Source: Fagopyrum homotropicum
Taxonomy: Eukaryota > Streptophyta > Magnoliopsida > Caryophyllales > Polygonaceae
Assembly (NCBI GenBank): GCA_033239125.1
Contig: BSWB01000001.1
Location: forward strand, 2,988,501-3,052,500
DNA: 64,000 nucleotides
Direction of reading: 5' to 3'
Shown piece by piece: positions 43,250 to 52,461 of the stretch (the first letter of the stretch is position 1; each line of letters starts with the position of its first letter). The notes below the pieces were generated by a model, which worked only from the letters and a program-made list of their open reading frames with translations, was not told the DNA's origin and searched no databases. A program made the translations under genes and the position numbers.

Positions 43250-46200
43250 GTAAACTGTAAAAGAAAACGAAGAAGAAGACAAAAAGCAGAGAAAAACACT
43301 TGTTTGTAATTCCCTCAGGAAAGTTACCATGCTTCCAGTTAAGTAAGGTTTAGACAGAGCAGAGAAGATCGAGAAGAACCTTCAGCGAAGCACCCAGCTC
43401 GTAACTCTTGATCTCTCTTCTCTCATATTACTTTATAGTTTTCAAGTGAGGAGAGTGTTAGAGGCATTAGAGTTTGAGAGAAGTGAAGGAGAACTTAAGT
43501 ACATGGGAACCAAAGACAAACTCTAAGTCGCATCTGTGCAGATAGATTGGAGAAAGCAGACCTCGAACATTCAAGCTCAACTTAGTTTTCAACCCAGTTA
43601 CAAGCCAAGTCACACAACCGGATATCAATCCAAGTCTCTCCTCCTTATATCTCAAACCCAATTCTAACAACTCTACACAAAACCCAAGCTAAGAATGCAC
43701 CAGGCCGGGTTTACATATTCCTCAACATGAAGGTATGCCTAATTGCCTATAATTTGTACCTTTATACATTGTTTTGCAAATTTTAATATATACATTTGAC
43801 TAATTTATGATATCTAATTAAATTCAATAATGAATTGAATTATAATTATGTATATAAATTGATGAATGAAATAAGTTGGTTGTGTTTTGCTCCAGTGACT
43901 TTAATGAAAGAATTAGGGAAATGAGGCTCTTAAAAGTTCTACTTTGCAAAATGGGCTCCTACATAATATAGGAAAAAGTAGCCTGCAAATCAAAAAAATA
44001 GGAAGAATGCAAATGATGGTGATGAGTCCCTTCCTTCTACTTTTTTCTTTTATTTCTCATTCCTTCACTTTTATCTCTCTTCACTTTATCTCAACCGTAA
44101 CTCTCTCCCTCTTGTAAATGATAGTGGTAGGCCCTAATTTTTCTATTCCTTCACTTTTCTCTCTCTTCATTAACTTCTAATTTTTTCCTCTATTTCTCAT
44201 TCCTTCATTTTTCTCTCTCCTCACTTTATCCCACCCGGAACTCTCTCCCTCATGTATTTTTTGGGTAGTTGGAACCAAATCTATATTTTTGGGTAGGCTA
44301 TTTTCACTAGATTTTGGGTATGCTTTTGACTCGTTTTGTTAAATAGTATTAGTATGTGTTTGATGAATTGAGTATACTGTTTAGGGGTATGATTACCCAA
44401 TTTATGGGTATTATTATTTTATGTTGTAAAATGTTACCCAAATTATTGGTACGGTTGGGCATTATATGTTTATTGTTGGGTATGTTTTATGGTATGTTTT
44501 TTATTGTTGAGTATGTTTAAAGTGAAATGTTGGGTGTGTTTTATGGTTACCCAAACTGTGTTATAATGACCAAATGTCATTTGGTATTGATGTTTGTGTA
44601 GAATATCGATTTATGTAAAATTTGGGTATGATAAATTCTACCCAATTTATGAGTGCATTGATTATGAATATTTTATAACACAAAATTCTACCCAATTTAT
44701 GGGTATGAAATTTTTTGATATTTTAGTTTTTTTGGGTATGTTTGGGTTTTGGGTATGTATGTTTTCGAGTATGTTTGTGTAGTTTGACAAAATTATTTTG
44801 GGTATGAATAGTAACGTTTTTGGGTAAACGAATTTTGGGTAGAAGGTGGGAAAGTATACATGTTGAGAATTGTTCATTTTTGTAGTAGGTGGAGATAAAT
44901 ATCAAATGTCAAATATGTCAAATCAAATGAGATGGACAAGTTGATAGCTTTTGTACTATATTTATTCCAACCTATATTTTAGGGACCCAAATTTTCAATT
45001 GAAAAAGGGAGGAGTTTTAAATATCAACTCATTGGCCTAAAAAGCCCAATTCACCAATTTATCCGACTTTAATTGACCTTGACCTTAACAAGTTCAACCC
45101 CTTTGCTTCATTTGTTGAGAGACAATGTTTAACTTGAGAAAACCTAGATTTAATTTATCCTTCCAATGAAACTAGTCCGCCTTAAAATACAATTTGTTCA
45201 TTTTGGTGGTGTTTTTATTAGTGTATACATTGTCTATTTTGATTTGATTCTACAAAATTAGGTTAATGATTACGATTTTGGTATTCTTAGACAAATTGAT
45301 TTGCTTAGAACGATAGATAGCGTGGAGATATAATTGTATATACATCCATAATAAATAAGTTCGCGGGATAGTAGGTAACTTACATGCATTATTCCTTTAA
45401 TTGTTAATTAATTTTAAGATAAAAAAATATATTGGATTTATATATCGGATTCGGGCATAATGTGCATTTGCATTCCAACATGCGAAACTCAGCAATGTAT
45501 TTGACCCATTAGTATATCACGAAAATATATGAGTTGTTTGACCTCGAGTCTTGGTTAATCGTTTTTACGGCTTTAATACATTGATTGCAGACCTAATTAA
45601 AATTATTTTGACACGTCGTCAAATGTCAACCAAACACGTAAAAATAAAATTGTCTCATATCAATAATAAACAAGCCCGAAACATAATATATAAGTTCAGT
45701 ATACTACTCCTGTTGTCAATTGATTTTGAAATAAAACTATTTTTTACTTCATTCGTACGTACACTCGAACATACAGAATCTCCATATTATATACAATTCA
45801 TCAAAATTTCATAGATAGAAAGGTTAGTTGTCGATCGACACCAATAGCAAAGTTGTTCAAACGTCTCATTTTTGGTGTTTTACGGTTCATAAAGATTGTA
45901 CTTTATTAGTTTGATGCTACGTGATTTGATTTGTGATTAAAAATTTGTTGTTCATATAGTAAAATTGAATTGCTTAGCATGATAAGATTGGATAAGTGAC
46001 TATTATTTTGGAATTCTTTGTTAAATTGATTTCTCTAGAATGATAAGGTTGGATAAGTAGGTGAGTAGTTGACCCTAATTACAAAAATTTTCAAGAATCT
46101 AATTTATTTTAATGTTTTATCAATTCATAAATAATGTATTTTTAGTTTAATGTTGTGTAATTAGACAAGTGAATAAAAAAGAATAGGGTTTAGTCAAATT

Positions 46201-46300
46201 CATTTATCCGTAGTGTCTTCAAGTTCATATTCGGCTTGTTTAAAAAATTAACGAGATCGAGCCGAGCTTTTGACGAGCTGATCACGATTCGAGTCCGAGT
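43250..46300. other. Gene-poor stretch with internal repeats
   Basis: No gene is recognised. Two direct copies of a pyrimidine-rich segment (TTATTTCTCATTCCTTCA ... CTCTCTCCCTC) lie near 44048-44120 and 44188-44255. From about 44260 to 44840 TGGGTATG/TTGGGTAT occurs very often, as a degenerate short repeat. A segment at 43290-43740 could be an LTR scrap but has no defined ends. Confidence 0.5.
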
Positions 46301-46303
46301 AGC

Positions 46304-46680
46304 TGACTGGGATTGTATCATTTGAGTAATGAATGATCAACATGAACATTATTCAAGCTTTCAACTGTCAGATCTATCTCAACATAATATCCAGAACAAA
46401 TGAATACTGAAACGCAATAGAATAGAGTTTGAAACACAGACTTGACATCCAAATTGAGAATAGAACAGCAATGTTAGCTATCACACTGTTACAGCTTCTT
46501 CTCTTCTGCTTTCTTAGGCTGCAGATAAAAAACATAGATCATTGAATATTTGGACGAGTAAGAAATACCCAAAAATTAGCAGACAGTAATAGGAAAAACA
46601 TATGCCTGAAACATGTTCGACAAAATGCCTAACACTGAACTCACTTTAGTTTCCAAAACTACAAGTACCTTGATACCGGT
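46304..46680 (-). pseudogene. mL53 copy 3: intron and last exon only
   Basis: Closely matches the 3' part of copy 1 (39668-40090): the 3' flank, the exon encoding PKKAEEKKL and the intron up to the donor. It starts abruptly at AGTAGCTGACTGG and ends within TTGATACCGG, where valyl-tRNA synthetase-like sequence takes over. It therefore supplies exactly what copy 2 lacks, but the two overlap in the intron and are not one split copy. Confidence 0.85.
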
Positions 46681-47117
46681 GACCCAACCACAACTGCCTA
46701 GATATACACCAGTCTCGAATATTCTCAAGCCACCTGTGATAGTTTCAAAAGCTCCCATTAGTCGGGACCAACCGAAATTGCCAATTCAGCTTACTGTACT
46801 AGTAAATGTGAACATTTCTTCAAAGATCATGAGGGAATCAAAGATGTAGACTTAAACTAGAAAGTTGATAAATATATGGCATTAAAGAATGGAGATTAAG
46901 ATGAGCAACTGGCCAGATAATTTAAAAGAAGAAAACCAAGATTATGTTCAACAACTTATTAAACATTATATACTGGATACCTTGTCCACTCAGCATTATA
47001 TTGCTTAGGAATGATCTCAATTCTATGGTTATTTTCATCCAAGACAGCATCAAGAGCTCCCTTTGCCATCGTATCATAGTTAACATACCACTGATGATTT
47101 ATCATAGGCTCCACAAC
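46678..47117 (-). pseudogene. Valyl-tRNA synthetase gene fragment, two exon pieces
   Basis: Minus-strand exon at 47117-46981 reads DVVEPMINHQWYVNYDTMAK, ALDAVLDENN and IEIIPKQYNAEWTR. A 247-bp GT-AG intron follows, then 46733-46678 reads RWLENIRDWCISRQLWLGH. This is the conserved catalytic-domain stretch of class I ValRS. The intron and its phase are preserved, so this is a DNA-level copy, not a retrocopy. It is cut off on both sides and joined to mL53 sequence at its 3' end. Confidence 0.88.
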
Positions 47118-47548
47118 ATCTCATTGTTTTGAGCACCTACATAGAGCCCCTACAATTCAATAATGACCAACCTTACTATGTGTCATCAAAACTTTCACAT
47201 GTGGTGTGCTCCCCTCATTTAATCTTGATCAGAACTACATACACGCAGCAGAAGACATTTTGAATAAGCAATAACTAGACGTTCAGAACCAAGCAAATGA
47301 AAGATGATTTTTGAGAACCAAGGAACCATAGTAAGATAGTAAAGAGATACAAAAAGTAGAGAATGGAAATTGCACCAAGCTAGAAAGCATAAAAAATATA
47401 CCATATCAACATAGATTGAAGAATGTGGTTTTACACAAACCACAGGCGTACAAAATCCTAGTAGTAGTCTATATAAAGATTAAAGAGTAAGCTCTACATG
47501 TTCCAACAATTTGCATTTAACCTAGAGTAAGAACTTTGATGAAAGTAC

Positions 47549-47649
47549 ATACAAAATAACCCCAAGTGACCATAGATCAGCAGTGTGGTTGTAAGGTTGG
47601 TTGTAAGGTTGTTGACGAACTAACTCAGGAGCCATGTAGAGTGGAGTAC
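47549..47649 (-). pseudogene. FUSED/TIO-type protein kinase exon fragment
   Basis: A single exon reads GTPLYMAPELVRQQPYN, QPYN again, then HTADLWSLGVILY, between an AG acceptor and a GT donor. It covers kinase subdomains VIII-IX (APE, DLWSLG). The wording fits plant FUSED (TWO-IN-ONE) kinase. QPYN is duplicated by a 12-base tandem repeat. No other kinase exon was recognised near it. Confidence 0.75.
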
Positions 47650-47796
47650 CTAGCAGTATTTGATTGCAAAAACAATGTTTAAAATGAGCTCTTAGTAGAG
47701 AAAAAAGTGAGTTAAACAACATATACAACACATGAACAACCTCTATAAAATAGAACCAAATTAACTATGTTCAAATTGCACACTAGCCTGCACTAC

Positions 47797-48085
47797 CTGA
47801 AGTGTCGTTTGCTTCTGAAATTTCAGGCATCAGGAACATAATTGAAGTTGGAAGTAGAGGACATTGGTCATTATATATGTGTTGGAGTGCTGGACCACCG
47901 TGCAAGGAACCATATGATTGCCTGCACAAACCACAAATTTCATGCAACGTGTCACGGATAACAAAGATTTAGCTAACACAAATTAGATCTGTAATTCTAT
48001 ATTTATCAATTTTACCTCCATCAGACGGGGACTGAAAAATGATGCTCTCATCTGAGGATCAACACTTTGCTCAGCAAATTGCAAT
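47797..48085 (-). pseudogene. Probable exportin-4 gene fragment
   Basis: Minus strand reads FAEQSVDPQMRASFFSPRLM up to a GT donor at 48015. The next exon at 47921-47797 continues AIIWFLARWSST and then meets stops. The joined phrase resembles plant exportin-4 as I remember it. An alternative open frame of the second exon (QSYGSLHGGPALQHIYNDQ) also looks smooth, so assignment is moderate. Confidence 0.5.
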
Positions 48086-48099
48086 TATTTCCAATATTC

Positions 48100-48456
48100 A
48101 CATATCAAGTAAACTGTCCAACTTTAACACTTTACTGAGAGAGCTTACAAATACGTCAAACTTATTCTGCTCAACATTCTGGAGCACTAAACAAGATAAA
48201 AATAAAACTAGAACTTTCACGGACTTATGAAGCAGTGGAATTGATATCACAAGATACATCCAACTCGAAAAGGTTAGAAGCATTTGTAAGCCAAAAAAGC
48301 AGCAGTCCTAGGGGCTTGCGTCAGCTCAGCAGCTTCTTATTAAGCAATTTTTTGATTGCTACTTGTTGAACACTGAACACCACACTACTCATTGTATCAT
48401 TGTCCATTTCTATTCACATATATCATTTTTCTCCAAAAATACTTTCTCAATAAAAC

Positions 48457-48487
<31 letters not shown>

Positions 48488-50160
48488 GTGATAAGGTTGG
48501 TCCATGGTGTACCCAGTTTAACACCCATCATTCATAGCCCTACAAGCCTCTATCATAGACTCTTACTAAAGGAACATCATTCGCACTTAATTCACAACTC
48601 CCTACAAAGAAAAGGGGTTTCTGTGTAAATGATGCAGAAAAAGAAGAAGTTGTAGTAGTGCTAGTAACACATATGGATGGAATGAATTGCAGTTGTTCTA
48701 GGAGGAGGCTACAAAATCTACAAGATTAATCACAACAAGAAGAGGTGAAAGATGTTCTCCTCACTGTGGTCTAAACATTTAATCACCTATGTATATTCAA
48801 AGAAGACAACTGTATATTCGACAGCAACATCAAATGACCAAACTAGAGACATTCAATACTAAATCCTCAAGTGATAGATAAGATATCCAAGTAGGGATTT
48901 CATACCGTACGTGTTCGCTGTGCTTGAATTCACAGCAGCTCGCAGTCGCCAGTCATCTGTTGGGGTCTTGATACCTATTAATTCATCCAAATTACACAGT
49001 AAGTAGAAAGAAAAAAATAACAAAACAATGACTGAGAAGAAAAAGAAATTGAGCAAAGAGATCCAAATAATATTGTCTGATTAAAGCAAATGCATTATCA
49101 AAGACAGAATTGCATGACAGGAAAGAGATGCAAGTTCTTGTATTCACCGAAGAATAAAATAAATGAGATACCACATACTGAACATATTACTCTGAACTAT
49201 GAAGTAATAGTCTAGTCTTGCTGAACATCGATCTATCCTTGTGAAAGTACGTTATTAATTTACTTCTTCAAGATACCACAAGAGTTCTTAACAAGACAAA
49301 CTACAACTACCAAGCAAGAACTAAAATATGAAGTAACACAAATCAACCATAATTTTCTTGCTTATAAGCTGCAACTAAGGTTAGCGGCAAACTTGTTAGA
49401 CTGCCTCTTATGTTAGCCAACAACAATAGAATCTTGACAGCTAGCTAGATCCATGGTTAGATGTTCAGGCTTTGTCAATTATTCCTGGGTAAAGGGAAGG
49501 CATTGAATTATTTCTCTTTCACTCAGTCCCTATGAGTTTGTGGAGTCTTTGCACAAAATTTCATTCTGACTCTATCACTTATGCAACAGCTATATCATGG
49601 TAAAATTAGTAATAAGCTCATGTTAAAAAAGACAAGATAATTTAATGGAAGCATGAAAGTGCTGAATTCAGGTAAATTTAGATGGTGAATTTAAAAAATA
49701 AGTATCCAGGAGAGTATGAAGAGAAAGGGTATTGACTTCATCTCCAAGTGAGATTTTATCATCATTGTCGACCTAATTGGTACAACCATTGACATTGTCT
49801 GTGGAGCCACCATCTACTTCAATATCAGGTATTAAGCTCTTCGTCTTCTCATTTCCAGCAGCATCGTCCCTGCCGATTTGCAAATTATCAACACAAAGAG
49901 GACAATCATTCAACGCAACTAAAAAGAACATGAAAGTGAATCGATGAATTATAAGGGTTGAGATTCAATCCATAGAAATAGTAATTTGAGTAAGACTTAC
50001 TCGAATTCAGAGGGGCGCTATATCTGTAGTTAACGAACGCTCGAAGGTTCAATCATGGTGTGATGGTGGCGAGTCCCTCCTACAATCATGCACTTTCATT
50101 TCTCAAGCGATCAAAGAGAGAATCCAGGCAGTGGCTTTGTTGTCTCAAGCAATTTAGGGG
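48100..50160 (-). other. Further exon-like pieces in the captured-fragment array
   Basis: Minus-strand stretches resemble exons: LQNVEQNKFDVFVSSLSKVL near 48170, GIKTPTDDWRLRAAVNSSTA near 48975-48905 with splice-like borders, and DDAAGNEKTKSLIPDIEVDG near 49875. A GTAAGT donor lies near 49999 and a CAA microsatellite at 48457-48487. I cannot name these proteins. No continuous gene can be assembled. Confidence 0.4.
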
Positions 50161-50339
50161 TTTAGATTTGAGGGAAGAGGGAAGAGGGAAGAAAGTGTTG
50201 GAAGTAGGTATCTAGGGTGAATTTGGGCAATGCTTGGTTGTCTCGAGGAGTAAGATAGGAGGAGGTCACATGTAAATCTTGTTTCGGATGGTACCTCGTG
50301 GTTTGGGCAAAATTCGGAATACCCGAAACCACGAGGGTA

Positions 50340-50525
50340 CTACAGGAACTCATATATCCGCACCACGGTTATTGTATATAACCGTGGTCCGATCCCATTA
50401 AATGAATTTTTTAAAAATCTTTCTCCATGGTATTTATATTAACTGGGGTCCGAAAATGTTGTTGACCTCGGTTTTACTGAACCGCTCCTACTCAAGAGAG
50501 GTATACATGGGTCTTTGTACTAGTG
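50340..50525. mobile_element. CACTA-like transposon terminus
   Basis: Ends at 50521-50525 in TAGTG, so the inverted end reads CACTAGTACAAAGACCC. Inside it are the subterminal motifs ACCTCGGTTTTACTGAACCG and a perfect inverted repeat ACCACGGTTAT / ATAACCGTGGT at 50362-50388. Such subterminal repeats are usual in plant CACTA elements. The partner end to the left was not found by eye; TSD candidate is ACA. Confidence 0.55.
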
Positions 50526-50559
50526 ACATCATAAGTTGGAGCTAGTAGGCTGACTTATT

Positions 50560-51055
50560 TTCACGAGTTTAATACCCTAGAATTGCCAATGGCTCTCTTT
50601 ATCCCTCACCTTCTGTGCTATCATCTGGTTCTGCTATGGCTTCTTTATCAAGGATCTCTATGTTGCTGTAAGCCTTAAACTATCCATCTCATCTCTCAAA
50701 CTTTACTTATAATTGCTTTATTACCTACACCAACCTCTAACTATATATATATATTCGATCATATGCAGCTGCCTAATGTCCTCGGATTCTTGTTCGGGAT
50801 GGCACAAATGACGCTTTACTTCATCTACAAGGACTCAAAGAAGGACTCGAAGAAGGACTCGAGTGCGATTGTGAGCCAAGGGAAAGAGGAGCTTTGTCGA
50901 ATCTCCCGACCGACAAGAAGTTGTCGGAGATGGTGACCGTTCTCGATGTTCAGGTTGCTGTCCGTGAAGGTGAAGATGTCGTCATTGCTAGGAGTTGTGC
51001 TCCGGTGAATGCGGAGATTCTCGAGAAGCCGCTTGTTGTGGAATGCATTGTGTGA
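50560..51055 (+). pseudogene. SWEET sugar transporter 3' fragment, frameshifted
   Basis: Reads LSLSLTFCAIIWFCYGFFIK DLYVA up to a GT donor near 50661. After an intron of about 110 bp, LPNVLGFLFGMAQMTLYFIY and K follow: the last two membrane helices of a SWEET transporter. The C-terminal tail changes frame near 50890, then reads LSNLPTDKKLSEMVTVLDVQ and ends at a stop near 51055. DSKKDSKKDSS is a small tandem expansion. The first five helices are missing. Sucrose-exporting (clade III) type is possible from the long tail but is not certain. Confidence 0.8.
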
Positions 51056-51059
51056 TGGT

Positions 51060-51480
51060 AGAGGAAGAAGATCTTGATGATGATGTAGTTGTTAGTAGTT
51101 GTAATTTGGGTATTTTTAGCGTTTTAAGTCAGGTTGATCAACAAGTGTTCAAGCTGTGGAATTTGTGATGTTTAAGTGGGTTTGGGGTAAATTTCCCTTT
51201 GAGTTTATGCTTTACTATTCGATCGTTGCTTATCATGTAATGCCCCAATCAATAACTCACTCATCTCGTGTAATTATTTTTGATGAATCAATGCAATATG
51301 ATGCTCTATAACTATATGTATTGTATATACGTTAAATGAAGATGTTTTTCATTCAGTGTTGCACCCAGTTGAGAATATTAGACACTGGAAAGTCGTGAAA
51401 GCAAGGTCTAATTACTGTTATTGAATTGCTAGTATTTAATCATATACAAATTCCTTGAGTAGTGCGTGAGAAAGGTATAC
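51060..51480. other. 3' flank of the SWEET fragment, no gene seen
   Basis: AT-rich sequence with no recognisable feature, leading into the minisatellite. Confidence 0.4.
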
Positions 51481-52030
51481 AAATGCCAAAATTCTAGTAT
51501 GTAAATTTGAATTTCTAGTATGTATATTTGTGCTATGATAATTTATGGTATGCAATTTCTAGTATGAAAAAATTCTAGTATGAAAAAATTCTGGTATGAA
51601 AAATTCGGGTTTTACTTTGACATTGACCGTTGAATGAAAGCTAAATGAAAGCTAATTTCTGGTATATAATTTATGGTATTTAATTTATGGTATATAATTT
51701 ATGATATTTAATTTTTGGTATATAATTTATGGTATATAATTTTCGTATGAAATTTTTGGTATGAAATTTCTGGTATGAAATTTCTGGTACGATAATTTTT
51801 GGTATGAAATTTCTGGTACGAAATTTCTGGTATTTAATTTCTGGTATATAATTTATGGTATTTAATTTCTGGTATATAATTTATGGTATTTAATTTTTGG
51901 TATATAATTTATGGTATTTAATTTCTGGTATATAATTTTTGGTATCTAATTTTCGTATGAAATTTCTGGTATGAAATTTCTGGTATGAAATTTCTGGTAT
52001 GAGAAATTCCGGTATGAGAAATTCAGTCCA
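51480..52030. repeat. Degenerate minisatellite AATTTCTGGTATGA
   Basis: Dozens of 11-15 base units based on AATTTCTGGTATGA, AATTTATGGTATTT and AATTTCTGGTATAT fill about 550 bases. The minus-strand open frame through it (IPEFLIPEISYQKFHTRN) is an artefact of the repeat. Confidence 0.85.
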
Positions 52031-52460
52031 GAAAATAAAAAATAAATAAAAAAAGGCAAGAAAAATAATAAAAGAAAACAAATTCAGTAATTAAAAATTA
52101 AAACTTATATTTATATAACAAATAACAAACATCATTTATTCTTTCTTTCTAAATAGAAGGGTTAATATTTTTTACCTAATATTAAATGAAGGTGGCAAAA
52201 AATTTGGGGTACATTTTCTTAAATAAAAACTCAAAAAAGCCTAGTATATCAAATTCTCCCTATTTTTTTTGGTATCCATTAAGTTTCAACCTAACCATTG
52301 AAATATTGCATCAATAATTTGTAATATTATCGATCAAATTTTCATGAAATTATATATGATTAGGCATCTTAACAACAAATATAAAAAAATACAAACTCAT
52401 TTATGATCTCTTTTTATTTATCCCTTTAACATAAGAGAACTCTCTTTGTAACTTTGCTTA
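52030..52460. other. 3' flank of the PGIP gene, no gene seen
   Basis: AT-rich DNA with A runs. It would include the 3' untranslated region of the PGIP gene. Confidence 0.4.
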
Positions 52461-52461
52461 G

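Noticed and set aside
43290..43740. Possible solo LTR or receptor-kinase scrap
   Set aside because: Polyadenylation-like and TATA-like bits occur but no TG...CA ends, target duplication or readable protein.
44594..44905. Open frames on both strands in the GGGTATG-rich region
   Set aside because: They follow the short repeat and lack any domain.
46200..46310. Helitron 3' end (CTRR with hairpin) to the left of the captured array
   Set aside because: No GC-rich hairpin followed by CTRR was found on the minus strand, so Helitron origin was not called; the CACTA-like right end fits better.
51890..52081. Minus-strand open frame IPEFLIPEISYQ
   Set aside because: It is a by-product of the minisatellite and not a gene.
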